From the NCBI RefSeq assembly GCF_024345575.1, contig NZ_JAGQBJ010000014.1, forward strand, positions 1-64,000: 64,000 bases of DNA. Direction: 5' to 3'. This stretch comes from Cyanobium sp. Morenito 9A2 (GTDB taxonomy: Bacteria > Cyanobacteriota > Cyanobacteriia > PCC-6307 > Cyanobiaceae). Positions 8,465-16,926 of the stretch are shown here, piece by piece. Positions within the stretch are counted from its first letter, which is position 1. Each line of letters begins with the position of its first letter. Below the pieces are notes generated by a model that saw only the letters and a program-made list of their open reading frames with translations, did no database searches and was not told the origin of the DNA. Made by a program: the position numbers and the translations under genes.

Positions 8465-10948
8465 CTACTTCACCCACACCACGCTGCAGCCCGCACCGCC
8501 GTCCCCTTTTTCGGCATCGGCCACGCGCTCCACATAGGCCACCCCCGCCAGCCACTCCCTGAGGCCGCGTTTGAGCCGACCGGTGCCGATACCGTGAATA
8601 ACCCACACGGGTCCGTTGGCGATCCGAAGCTGTTCTTCCACGGCCGCCTCGGCCTCATGCACCCGCAGACCGCGCACATCCACCGTGTTGCGCTCGGTGC
8701 GCACCGACGGGCCGGTGCCCAGTCCGGCGCGCACGCGCACCTGCACCTTCGGGACGGGGGGCTCTGGCGGAGCCGGCTTCTGGCCGCTCAGCGATTCCAC
8801 CCCTTCCAGGGGCAAGGACAGCCGCATCAGACCGCAGCGGACCGTGAGTTCGCGGCCAGCGGCGCCGATCTCCAACACCTCGGCGGCTTTCCCGAGGGAG
8901 AGCACCCGGATGCGCTCCCCCACCGCCGGGCTCCAGCCCCGGTGCTCACGCCGTTCGGGGACGGGCCGATGGTCCTCCTCCAGGCGTTTGAGCCGCTCCC
9001 CCGCCCGCCGGGTCGTCTCACCATCGGCCTGACCCTGGCGCAGGCGGCGGATGATCCGGCGCACCTCCTGCTGGCCCTCACGGATCGAGCTCTCCAGCCG
9101 GCGGCGCCGCTGCTCCTGCAAGTCCGCCGACTGCTCCTTCTGCTGCTCCCACCGCTCCAGCAACTCCTCATGCAGGAGCTCGGTGGTGGCCAGCAGGGCG
9201 GCGGCGTCCTCGGCGGCCTCCTGCTGGCGGCGGCGCTGGGCCTCCAGCCCCTGGATGACCTGGTTGAGCTCGCCTTCGCCGCGGGGGGCAAGCAGCGCCC
9301 GGGCCCGCTCCAGCACGCTCGGGTCCAGACCCAGCCGGGAGGCGATCGCCAGGGCGTTGCTGCGGCCGGGGATCCCCCACTGCAGGTGATAAGTGGGCGA
9401 AAGGGTCTGCTCGTCGAAGGCCACCGAAGCGTTCTCGAAGCGCGGGTCGCCGTACTTGAGCGCCTTCAGTTCGCCGAAGTGGGTGGTGGCGACCGTGAGC
9501 CGGGCCCGATCGGCCAGGTGCTGGAGCAGGGCAATCGCCAAGGCCGAGCCCTCAGTGGGATCGGTGCCGGCACCCACCTCGTCAAGCAGCACCAGAGAGG
9601 CCCCTGCCGCGGCAGCCGGGTGCTCGGGCAGCGCCTCCAGGATGCGGGCGATGCGGCGCACGTGACCGCTGAAGGTGGAGAGGTTCTGCTGCAGCGACTG
9701 CTCATCGCCGATGTCGGCGAGCACCTGGGCGCACCAGGGCAGCTGCGGGCTGCCGGCGCAGGGCACGAACAGGCCGGCGCGGGCCATCAACGCCGCCAGC
9801 CCCAGGCTCTTGAGTGTCACGGTCTTGCCGCCGGTGTTGGGGCCCGTGATCGCCACCACCCGAAGCTCGGCGCCCACCTTCACCGTCACCGGCACCACCT
9901 CCGGCCGTTGCGGGGTGGGGCGCAGGAGCGGATGGCGCAGGTTCTCCAGCACGAAGGGAGCAAGGGGATCACCCGAAAGCTCCGGCCGCACCGCCCCGAG
10001 GGCCAGGGCATAACGCGCCCGGGCCAGGGCGAAATCCAGGGCCACCAGCACCACCTGCAGACCCTCGAGGCTGCCGGCTTCCGCCGCCACCAGGGCGCTG
10101 AGCGCGGCGAGGACCTCCCGTTCAGCCTCCCGCTCACGGCCCTCCAGCTCCCGGAGCCGGTTGCCCAGGGCGATCACCGCCTGGGGTTCGATGAACACGG
10201 TGCTGCCGGAGGCGGAGCTGTCGTGCACCAGGCCGCTCACCTGGGAGGCGGCGCCCGCCTTCACCGCCAGCACGGGGCGGCCATTGCGCTCGGCAATCAC
10301 GGTGTCCTGGAGCAGCGGGGTGTAGCGGCGCAGCAGGTCCTGCAGGCGCTCGCGCCGTTCGCCACGGGCCGCCAGCAGTTGCCGGCGCAGCTCCGCCAAC
10401 ACAGGGCTGGCGCGGTCCGCCACCCGGCCCCCCTCCTCCAGGCAGAAATGCAGCCGCTGCTCCAGCTCCGGCAGGGTGCGCAACTCTGCCACCAGCGCGG
10501 AGGTGTGCGGGCGCAGCTCAGGGTCATCGATCTGGCGCCGCAGCCGCCGGGCCGCCGCCAGGGTGGTGGCCACCGCCAGCAACGCTTCGCCCCCCGCCAC
10601 ACCCCCCTTTTGGCAGTGGCGGAGGGTGGCGCTGAGGTCGGCCACCCCTTGGAAGCTCAAGCCCCCCTCGAGCAAGCCATCGAGGCCGATGAGTTCAGTG
10701 GTTTCCGCAAGCCGCGCCTGGCTCTGGACCAACGTTGGGGCCAGCGGCAAGGCCATGCAAAGGGCACGGCCGGCTGCGGTGGAGCCATGGGCGGCGAGGT
10801 CGGCCGCCAGCCGATCCCACTCGAGCAAGGAGCGGGTGTCCTGATCGATCGGCAGCGCCCCGTTCGGCCTCAGCCGATCAGCCGCGCTCTCCATCGCCGG
10901 CCCAGCTCGTTCGGCCTCGGGCCCGGAGGGCCCGTCGTCAAGCGACAT
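8465..10948 (-). CDS. mutS2: MutS2 / endonuclease with Smr domain
   Basis: An 827-aa protein. It lacks the mismatch-binding domain of MutS and carries the MutS core and ATPase (Walker A GPNTGGKTV, then STFSGHVRRI and LVLLDEVGAGTDPTEG). A long coiled coil follows (about residues 520-650), then a C-terminal Smr nuclease-like domain (TVDVRGLRVHEAEAAVE, IHGIGTGRLKRGLREWL). MutS2 proteins suppress homologous recombination or rescue collided ribosomes, depending on the species. The ATG at 10948 gives MSLDDGPSG. The long opposite-strand open frame across this locus is a shadow. The first bases overlap the end of the upstream VOC gene by 11 bp. Confidence 0.93.
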   Translation of the reverse strand: MSLDDGPSGPEAERAGPAMESAADRLRPNGALPIDQDTRSLLEWDRLAADLAAHGSTAAGRALCMALPLAPTLVQSQARLAETTELIGLDGLLEGGLSFQGVADLSATLRHCQKGGVAGGEALLAVATTLAAARRLRRQIDDPELRPHTSALVAELRTLPELEQRLHFCLEEGGRVADRASPVLAELRRQLLAARGERRERLQDLLRRYTPLLQDTVIAERNGRPVLAVKAGAASQVSGLVHDSSASGSTVFIEPQAVIALGNRLRELEGREREAEREVLAALSALVAAEAGSLEGLQVVLVALDFALARARYALALGAVRPELSGDPLAPFVLENLRHPLLRPTPQRPEVVPVTVKVGAELRVVAITGPNTGGKTVTLKSLGLAALMARAGLFVPCAGSPQLPWCAQVLADIGDEQSLQQNLSTFSGHVRRIARILEALPEHPAAAAGASLVLLDEVGAGTDPTEGSALAIALLQHLADRARLTVATTHFGELKALKYGDPRFENASVAFDEQTLSPTYHLQWGIPGRSNALAIASRLGLDPSVLERARALLAPRGEGELNQVIQGLEAQRRRQQEAAEDAAALLATTELLHEELLERWEQQKEQSADLQEQRRRRLESSIREGQQEVRRIIRRLRQGQADGETTRRAGERLKRLEEDHRPVPERREHRGWSPAVGERIRVLSLGKAAEVLEIGAAGRELTVRCGLMRLSLPLEGVESLSGQKPAPPEPPVPKVQVRVRAGLGTGPSVRTERNTVDVRGLRVHEAEAAVEEQLRIANGPVWVIHGIGTGRLKRGLREWLAGVAYVERVADAEKGDGGAGCSVVWVK

Positions 10949-11348
10949 GGCTGGCGATCCCTCCCCCAGGCTCGCAAAGCACCTCCAGCCAGTTGCCTTC
11001 CGGATCCTGCAGGTAGAACGACGCCGTCTGGTCACGGTGGTCATGGATGGCGCCCACCGACACCCCCTGGCCTTGGAGGTCGGCATGCACCGCAGCGAGG
11101 GCCTCCCGATCGCTCACATGAAACGCGAAGTGTGGCCCCGCGGCCCGATACTCGGGACCCAGCAGCGCCACCCCCTCACCGCCGCCGGGTAGCTGCATGT
11201 AGGACCAGTCGTTGGCCCCCCAGGTGAGTTCAAGGCCCAGGGCCGCATAAAACCTCTGGGCGCGCTCCATGTCCTGGACGCGCACCGCCACATGGCCCAG
11301 ACGCAGCGGGGAGGACGAGGACACGGCGGGACGTTGAACGGGATCCAT
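10938..11348 (-). CDS. VOC (glyoxalase/bleomycin resistance) superfamily protein
   Basis: A 136-aa single-module VOC protein. LRLGHVAVRVQDMERAQRFY is the typical beta-alpha-beta opening with His as a metal ligand. The second half contains HFAFHVSDREAL and FYLQDPEGNWLEVLCEP with the final Glu ligand. Such proteins act as glyoxalases, dioxygenases or resistance proteins, and the substrate is not predictable. The gene overlaps the mutS2 start by 11 bp and follows a small membrane protein and hemB, all on the minus strand. Confidence 0.85.
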   Translation of the reverse strand: MDPVQRPAVSSSSPLRLGHVAVRVQDMERAQRFYAALGLELTWGANDWSYMQLPGGGEGVALLGPEYRAAGPHFAFHVSDREALAAVHADLQGQGVSVGAIHDHRDQTASFYLQDPEGNWLEVLCEPGGGIASHVA

Positions 11349-11363
11349 TCTCGCCGCTGGCGC

Positions 11364-11576
11364 TCAGCGCCGCTGGGCCAGCTCCCAGGAGATCTTGCAG
11401 ACGCAGCCAATCGAAAAGCAGATCGCCGCACTGCCCAGCAGGACCCAGCCGGAGGTCTGCCAGTTGAAAGCAGCGATGGTCAAAAGCCACAGGGCCTGCA
11501 GCACCAGCAGCAGCGCGATGATCCAGGGGGCATGAACCCAAACCGGCGCCCTTCTGTGGGGAGGGCGCGCGGTCAT
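11364..11576 (-). CDS. Small two-helix membrane protein
   Basis: A 70-aa protein. The ATG at 11576 overlaps the hemB stop as ATGA and is preferred to the in-frame ATG at 11591. Two hydrophobic stretches are visible (APWIIALLLVLQALWLLTIA and GWVLLGSAAICFSIGCVC), with a short basic tail. I do not recognise a family. Translational coupling to hemB suggests that it is real. Confidence 0.65.
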   Translation of the reverse strand: MTARPPHRRAPVWVHAPWIIALLLVLQALWLLTIAAFNWQTSGWVLLGSAAICFSIGCVCKISWELAQRR

Positions 11577-12574
11577 GCCTGCCGGAGCCACTGCGCCGCA
11601 TCGCAGGCGTGGTAAGTGAGGATCAGATCCGCACCGGCCCGCTTGAAGCAGAGCAGGGTTTCGAGTACCACGGCGCGCTCGTCGATCCAGCCACGTTCGG
11701 CCGCTGCCTTCACCATCGAATACTCGCCACTGACGTTGTACGCGGCGATCGGCAGCTCGGTTTCGCCACGCAGGCGGTGAATGATGTCGAGGTAGGCCAG
11801 GCCGGGCTTGACCATGAGGATGTCGGCACCCTCCTGCTCGTCGAGCAGGGCTTCGGTGAGCGCCTCGCGGCCGTTGGCCGGATCCATCTGGTAGGTGCTC
11901 TTGTCGGCGGGGATCGGCTTGGTGGCGCCGGGGCGGGGGGCGGAATCGAGGGCCTCACGGAAGGGGCCGTAATAGGCGGAAGCGTATTTGGCTGTGTAGC
12001 TGATGATCCCCACGTGCTCGAAGCCCTCCTCATCGAGAGCCTCACGGATCGCGCCGACACGGCCATCCATCATGTCGCTGGGGCCGATCAGATCGGCGCC
12101 GGCCCGGGCCTGGGCCACGGCCTGGAGGCAGAGCTGCCCCACGGTTTCGTCATTGAGCACCACCCCCTCTTCGCTCACGATGCCGTCGTGGCCATCGCAG
12201 GAGTAGGGATCGAGGGCCACATCGGTCATGATCGCCATGCCTGGATGCTCCTGCTTGAGGCGACGGATCGCCCGTGGAATCAGGCCGCCTTCGTTGAAGC
12301 ACTCGGCGCCATCTTCGCTCTTGAGGCCATCGGCCACCTTCGGGAAGAGCACCACGCAGCGGATGCCCAGATCCCAGGCACGGCCCACCTCGCCCACGAG
12401 GCCCTCCAGGCTCCAACGCTGGGCACCGGGCATGGCGCCGATCGGCTCGTTGGTCACCCCCTCGTGCACGAACAGGGGGTAGATGAAATCGGCGGGGGAC
12501 AATTGGTACTCCCGCACCAGGGCGCGCAGGGCCGGCGTCCGCCGCAGCCGGCGGGGACGGTAGGTGAGTTCCAT
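11573..12574 (-). CDS. hemB: Delta-aminolevulinic acid dehydratase (porphobilinogen synthase)
   Basis: A 333-aa cytosolic enzyme that condenses two 5-aminolevulinate molecules to porphobilinogen, feeding haem, chlorophyll and bilin synthesis. Signatures are FIYPLFVHEG near the N-terminus, DVALDPYSCDGHDGI in the metal-binding region, and the two active-site lysine regions (ISYTAKYASAYYGPFR and DILMVKPGLAYLD). Length and architecture are normal. It is followed by a four-base-overlapping small membrane gene and preceded by the DnaJ-like gene on the same strand. Confidence 0.97.
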   Translation of the reverse strand: MELTYRPRRLRRTPALRALVREYQLSPADFIYPLFVHEGVTNEPIGAMPGAQRWSLEGLVGEVGRAWDLGIRCVVLFPKVADGLKSEDGAECFNEGGLIPRAIRRLKQEHPGMAIMTDVALDPYSCDGHDGIVSEEGVVLNDETVGQLCLQAVAQARAGADLIGPSDMMDGRVGAIREALDEEGFEHVGIISYTAKYASAYYGPFREALDSAPRPGATKPIPADKSTYQMDPANGREALTEALLDEQEGADILMVKPGLAYLDIIHRLRGETELPIAAYNVSGEYSMVKAAAERGWIDERAVVLETLLCFKRAGADLILTYHACDAAQWLRQA

Positions 12575-12620
12575 GCAGGGAAAAGCGCTGGGCGAATCCT
12601 ACGGAGGGGGAGGGGCCGGC

Positions 12621-13628
12621 CTAGAGCCGCGCCGCCGCCATCCACTCCCGCCGAGGGTCGCTGCTGCGCACGGCGCGGAGTTGATTGAGCAGCTCAAGCT
12701 CCGGCTCACTGAATTCCCGCGGCAGATTCAGGCTGAGGGTGAGCAGCAGATCGCCGCGGCCGTCCTTGAGGGGCCAGCCCTTGCCCTTGAGCCGCAGGGT
12801 GCGCCCTACCCCCATACCCGGGGGCACCTGCACGGTGGCCTCGCCGTCGGGGGTGGCGACGCGCACCTCAGCGCCGAGGCTGAGTTCATCGAGGCTGAGG
12901 GGCAGATCGGCCCGCAGCTGGTCGCCGTCGAGGGTCCAGATCGGGTGCTCCTGGATCTGAAGGCTGAGGTAGAGGTCGCCGCGGCGGCCGGTGCCGGGCT
13001 GGAGGTTGCCCTTGCTCTTGAGCCGCAAGCGGCTGCCCCCCTTGACCCCGGGGGGAATCCGCACCTGCACACGTTCGTCGTTGACCGAAAGGGTGCGCTC
13101 GCAGCCCCGGAAGGCTTCGGCGAGGGTGAGGCTGATGGTGGCTTCCGCATCCAAGTTGACCGGCTGGGGGCGGCCGGACTGGGCTCCGGCAAAACCGCCC
13201 GGGCCACCGAAGCCCCCCGGGAAGCCGGAGCTGAACCCGAAGCCCCCCGGCGCTCCGGAGAAGCCCCCGGCACCAGCACCGCCGCCGGGACCGCCAAAGC
13301 GTCCCAGCAGGTCATTGATGAAATCGTCGAAGTTGCCGTAGCGGCCGAAATCCACATCCACTCCAGCGCCGCCCCCACCCGAGGGCGCTCCGGCGGACCC
13401 CCAGTACTGGCCGAATTGCTCGTAGCGCCGACGCTTGTCGGGATCAGAGAGCACCTCGTAGGCCTCGCTGATCTCCTTGAACCTGGCCTCTGCGCCCGCA
13501 TCGCCGGGGTTCACATCCGGGTGGTACTGACGGGCCAGTTTGCGGAACGAACGCTTGACGGTCTCAGCGTCGGCACCGCGCTCCACTTGGAGCACCTTGA
13601 AGTAGTCGCGGTAGCCGTTGGCGCTCAT
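12621..13628 (-). CDS. DnaJ-like (type II, CbpA-like) co-chaperone
   Basis: A 335-aa Hsp40. The J-domain occupies residues 6-70 with the HPD motif in RQYHPDVNPGD. A Gly/Phe-rich linker follows (GGFSGAPGGFGFSSGFPGGF). No zinc-finger CxxCxGxG repeats are present, so it is type II. The C-terminal substrate-binding domains include VNLDAEATISLTLAEAFRGC and IPPGVKGGSRLRLKSKG. It would stimulate a DnaK partner not in this window. The ATG at 13628 gives MSANGYRDYFKVLQV. The in-frame extension to 13949 is antisense to the thioredoxin-like gene and is rejected. Confidence 0.92.
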   Translation of the reverse strand: MSANGYRDYFKVLQVERGADAETVKRSFRKLARQYHPDVNPGDAGAEARFKEISEAYEVLSDPDKRRRYEQFGQYWGSAGAPSGGGGAGVDVDFGRYGNFDDFINDLLGRFGGPGGGAGAGGFSGAPGGFGFSSGFPGGFGGPGGFAGAQSGRPQPVNLDAEATISLTLAEAFRGCERTLSVNDERVQVRIPPGVKGGSRLRLKSKGNLQPGTGRRGDLYLSLQIQEHPIWTLDGDQLRADLPLSLDELSLGAEVRVATPDGEATVQVPPGMGVGRTLRLKGKGWPLKDGRGDLLLTLSLNLPREFSEPELELLNQLRAVRSSDPRREWMAAARL

Positions 13629-13743
13629 CGCAGCGGGGAACGGTCGAGCGGACTTGAACAAGTCTCCCAGTTGGAGGGGCCCTTGCCAGGGGCGCCAGAG
13701 GGCGGAAATCCCCCTAGGTTCTCTCCAACCCACCTGCCCACCC

Positions 13744-14244
13744 ATGGCTTCCGATCGCTGCTCACGCCTCCGGCCTAGGTCCTTGCCCAGTGGCCGGCCT
13801 GGCCATCGGGTTGGCCACGGCAGATGGAGCCTGCTGCTGCTGGCCCTCAGCCTGGCCCTGGTGGGAACGGTCAGCCGGGCCAGCGCTGAAAACCCGCCCG
13901 AGGTGGCAAAGACGGCCGGAACCGGCATTGAGGCGGTGAGCCCCTCCACCCCAGCCCAGATCGCCCTGGCTGAGCATCTGCGCCTGAAGGGGGCGATCTT
14001 TTACGGCGCCTGGTGGTGCACCCACTGCTTCCACCAGAAAAACCTCTTTGGCACCGAAGGGGCGCGCAAGTTGCCGTACCTAGAATGCGACAAGGACGAC
14101 AACGGCCGCCAGAAGTGCGTCGCCGCAAAGATCAAAGCCTTTCCCACCTGGGTGATGGGCGGCGAGCGGCGTGAAGGTGTGCAGACCCTGGCGCAGTTGA
14201 GCGCCTGGAGTGACTTCAAGGGGACAACGAAGACCAGGAAGTGA
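13744..14244 (+). CDS. Exported or membrane-anchored thioredoxin-like protein
   Basis: A 166-aa protein with an N-terminal hydrophobic segment (WSLLLLALSLALVGTVSRAS, about residues 28-47) and then a thioredoxin-like fold. GAIFYGAWWCTHCFHQKNLF holds the CxxC redox pair (Cys92, Cys95), and IKAFPTWVMGGERREG contains the cis-Pro. The CTHC form and the HQKNLFG sequence resemble the thioredoxin domain fused to VKOR (LTO1-type) proteins. It may be a periplasmic or lumenal partner of VKOR in disulfide formation. ATG at 13744. A TAGGTT at 13715 may be part of its promoter. Confidence 0.8.
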   Translation: MASDRCSRLRPRSLPSGRPGHRVGHGRWSLLLLALSLALVGTVSRASAENPPEVAKTAGTGIEAVSPSTPAQIALAEHLRLKGAIFYGAWWCTHCFHQKNLFGTEGARKLPYLECDKDDNGRQKCVAAKIKAFPTWVMGGERREGVQTLAQLSAWSDFKGTTKTRK

Positions 14245-14649
14245 GCACCCAGGGTCAGCCGACCAAGTGACCAGACAAGGGGGCAATCTTCTAGCAGGAG
14301 GCCTCGTCAGTGGCCTTATTCAGACAGGCCCCCAGCACGCCATTGCGCTTCAACGTGCTGATCGAGAAATTGATTCTCCCGGCGGCGGCGGGCAGGGTGG
14401 GCGCCAGATTAAAGGCCTGCATTTCGCAGGGATCCCCTTAAAGGAAGGGGAAGTCACAACCGCTTTCGATGACGGACGGGCCACCAGCTGTTGGAGCTGG
14501 AGATTGGTCGCCTGCAGAGCATCGATCCGATTGGTCTCCAGTTGCTCATTGGCTCCATGGCTGCCGCGCAACGGCACAATCGTCGCGTTCGTGGCACGGG
14601 AAGCCGCGTTCAACACCTGGATCAGGCGTTCACTCACGCTCCCGGCCTC
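14245..14649. other. Non-coding or decayed stretch after the thioredoxin-like gene
   Basis: No convincing intact gene. A minus-strand frame from about 14637 to 14350 has a helical, Gln/Leu-rich middle (NEQLETNRIDALQATNLQLQ) that looks more protein-like than chance. It could be another remnant, but no family is recognised and its C-terminal part is low-complexity Pro/Arg. The base composition is less GC-rich than in the flanking genes. Confidence 0.4.
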
Positions 14650-15240
14650 AGTCGAACGGCAGACCCAGCAGATGCTTCAACTCGGAGACCGGGCGGGTTC
14701 CCAATCTCAGCGCTTCTTGCACCATGATGACGTGAACGAACCCACCAGCAGGGAAGCGACCACGGTGCGGAGCACCTAGCCGAGGATCGCGATCAGGTGG
14801 CCCCGGGTGTTGACAGCCACGGTGCGGCCCCGATGGCGGCGAGCCCCTGAACAACCCAGGTGAACAGGCTCAACGTGCCCTGGTCCACGCTCTCGGATGG
14901 GCGTCGTCGTTCCCATCGTTCCAGATCAGCCCCGACGGGCCGCGTCCTGGAACGGGAGGCCGAAGCGGTGGACCTTGAGGCGCTCAGGTGAAACGCAGAT
15001 GCACTTGAGGGCGACATCGAGCTGACCGTTCCCGGTGGCCTCCAGCATTGCCTTGATCGAGGACCACTCCGAAACCGATGGAGGGGATCGATTCGAGGGT
15101 GGCGATGCGGCTCCAGAGGTCCACGGCGACGCCATGCCAGCTGCCGCTTTCCTTGCCGCTACTGGACTTCGAGCCCTTCACCACCCCGACGCACAACACA
15201 CCCGCCCCTGAAGGCCGTGCCCACGCCCCAGAAGCGAACC
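14650..15240 (-). pseudogene. Decayed glutamate-receptor-like ligand-gated ion channel gene
   Basis: No intact frame exists, but reading the minus strand in pieces recovers parts of a bacterial solute-binding domain of the type fused to ion channels. SGSWHGVAVDLWSRIATLES lies around 15070-15150. After a frameshift comes MLEATGNGQLDVALKCICVS, then PERLKVHRFGLPFQDA, around 14940-15045. Then LFTWVVQGLAAIG appears, an in-frame-broken membrane-like segment (GHLIAILG, then a stop, then VLRTVVASLLVGSFTS), and VSELKHLLGLPFD. The DVALxxxxxSPERL pattern is characteristic of SBP family 3. Several frameshifts and stops show that it is dead. The identification rests on eye comparison only. Confidence 0.5.
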
Positions 15241-15331
15241 GAACGGCACGCTCAGCCCCAAAAGTGCACAGGCCAGCGGACCGTTGAGGCGCTTGCGGGG
15301 CGCCTGAGGCACCGTGCGGCGTCGGTGTCCC

Positions 15332-15348
15332 GGGGGGGGGGGGGGGGG
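15332..15348. repeat. Homopolymeric tract of 17 G
   Basis: A run of 17 consecutive G on the plus strand, about 75 bp beyond the 3' end of the convergent-facing GAP-family gene at 15424 and outside any intact coding sequence. Tracts of this length are unstable in replication and can form quadruplex structures. They are also a common place for assembly error. Confidence 0.9.
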
Positions 15349-15423
15349 ACAATCCTTGGTGGGATGGATGGACCCAAGGAAGCAGCCCCGGGGGACACAG
15401 CCAAACGGAGGGCCATTCTCCTT

Positions 15424-16128
15424 TCAAAGCCGGCCCAGTCCACTCCAGCCCAGCACCAGCGCAAACAAGAAACAGAGCGTCGCGTTGATGGAGCGCTGGT
15501 GGGCCTTGGTCCAGTCTCCCAGCTGCTTGAGGGCGAGGCGTCCAGGTGCCCCCGCCAGGGTCACAGCCATGGGAGGAGCCAGGGCAGGCAGGAGGGTGAT
15601 CAGACCCACCGCCAGGACCAGAGGCGCTTGAAGCCCCCTCGGCAGGCCGGAGCGGGCCAGGTCCTCGCTGGCGGGCAGCACCAGCACCAGGGAGGTGAGG
15701 TTGGCGGCCATGGTGCCCAGGCCCAGCAGGAAGGCCCGGCCCGGCGGGTGCCCGGAGGTGGAAGGCGTCTTCGCGGTGGGCGGCACCACGGGGCCGGTGC
15801 TCGGCCCCCCAGGGGACGCGGAGCGATTGAGGATCCAGACGCCGAGGGCCACCAGCACCAGGGCCAGCATCAGGCGCACCGCCGCCGACACCGGATCGGG
15901 CCCGGCGTGCCTCGGCGGCAGGACGCCGGCCACCAGGAGCCCCAGGCCAAGCCAGATCGTCACCACCACCGCTGAGCCTGCGGCAAAGCTCCAGCCCCGG
16001 CGCAGGCCGGCGCCGGGCTGGCTGAGGTTGAACAGTTGTCCCAGCAGCACCAGCGGACTCACCGCCGCCCCCAGGGCCAGGGGAAGCACCTCAAGGGCAA
16101 CGGCCGGAAAGCTGCTGGGGGTGGCCAT
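15424..16128 (-). CDS. GAP-family (LysE-like) integral membrane protein
   Basis: A 234-aa protein with about six hydrophobic segments. It opens with LEVLPLALGAAVSPLVLLGQ, the pattern of the GAP/Sap (SfLAP, LysE-like) family, in which an early Pro-containing helix is followed by a soluble loop. Here that loop is the Pro/Ser/Thr-rich stretch around residues 100-125. Members have been linked to export or peptidoglycolipid addressing in actinobacteria. The role in cyanobacteria is unknown. It lies 25 bp downstream of the Coq4-like gene on the same strand, so co-transcription is possible. Confidence 0.75.
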   Translation of the reverse strand: MATPSSFPAVALEVLPLALGAAVSPLVLLGQLFNLSQPGAGLRRGWSFAAGSAVVVTIWLGLGLLVAGVLPPRHAGPDPVSAAVRLMLALVLVALGVWILNRSASPGGPSTGPVVPPTAKTPSTSGHPPGRAFLLGLGTMAANLTSLVLVLPASEDLARSGLPRGLQAPLVLAVGLITLLPALAPPMAVTLAGAPGRLALKQLGDWTKAHQRSINATLCFLFALVLGWSGLGRL

Positions 16129-16152
16129 GGCGGTCCGCTGGGTGGGTCAGGG

Positions 16153-16815
16153 TCAGGCCAGGGGCGCCTGGGGCAACCCCAACTCCTTGCGCCAGTCGGC
16201 CAGGGGGCGCTCCCAGCCTTCCTCCAGCTTGACGCTGATCAGGCAGCGGGCCGCCAGACCGAGCTCGAACCCCCGGGCAAGGGCGCGCAGCAGCGGTTCA
16301 AGGGGCTCGTCCTCCTGGAGGTCGCTGAGCAGACCACCGAAGATCAGCAGCAGGGCCAGCGGTGAACGCACCTGGGCCAGGTTGAAGGCCTGGAGTCCCA
16401 GTTCCCCCGCACCGTCGACACCAAATCCGGTGAGCACATGAACGATGTCATGGGTCTCCCGCAGCCGGTGGGTGATGTACTCCACCGGCGTTGTGATCAG
16501 GCGGGAATCGATCAACGCCTCCGGCGTCAGCCCCTGGCTGCGGAGCTGCTCGGCATAGGTGCGACCCAGACTGCCTTCGGGCAGGACCGAGAGCTGATCC
16601 AGATCGATCGGGGCCGGCCGCCAGCGCGTGGCCACCAGTTCGGCCATCGTTGGGTTGGCGAGTAGGTGGCGCTGCATCTGGGTGGCCAGGGGGCTGCCCT
16701 GGAGGCTGCGGGCCACGGCGAAGATGCTCTCGAGATCTCCGGGTTTCTTGAGGAAGCCATCGAGGCTCGCCACCATCCGTAACGACCGCAGCCGTTGGTT
16801 GAGGTTGAACAGCAC
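16153..16815 (-). CDS. Coq4-like protein
   Basis: A 220-aa protein. The central motif THDIVHVLTGFGVDGAGELG fits the Coq4 HDxxH...E signature, a probable metal site conserved in the eukaryotic ubiquinone-biosynthesis scaffold Coq4 and its bacterial relatives. The N-terminal half is helical (LNQRLRSLRMVASLDGFLKK). Cyanobacteria make plastoquinone and not ubiquinone, so a role in quinone or carotenoid-like lipid metabolism is a guess. The start is a GTG at 16815, and no ATG lies nearby in frame. It is divergent from the next gene. Confidence 0.82.
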   Translation of the reverse strand: MLFNLNQRLRSLRMVASLDGFLKKPGDLESIFAVARSLQGSPLATQMQRHLLANPTMAELVATRWRPAPIDLDQLSVLPEGSLGRTYAEQLRSQGLTPEALIDSRLITTPVEYITHRLRETHDIVHVLTGFGVDGAGELGLQAFNLAQVRSPLALLLIFGGLLSDLQEDEPLEPLLRALARGFELGLAARCLISVKLEEGWERPLADWRKELGLPQAPLA

Positions 16816-16926
16816 CGTGCGGGCGAGCAGGATTGATCAGCCGATTCTCCGACGAGAATCCGACCCCGGGCCGGCCGAACCGCGATCCGTTGAAACGACC
16901 CGTACGCGCCACCATGAACCATTGAG

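Noticed and set aside
8450-11227. 925-codon open frame on the plus strand
   Set aside because: It is antisense to mutS2 along its whole length. Its product is rich in His, Gln, Gly and Arg with no domain, a usual shadow in high-GC DNA.
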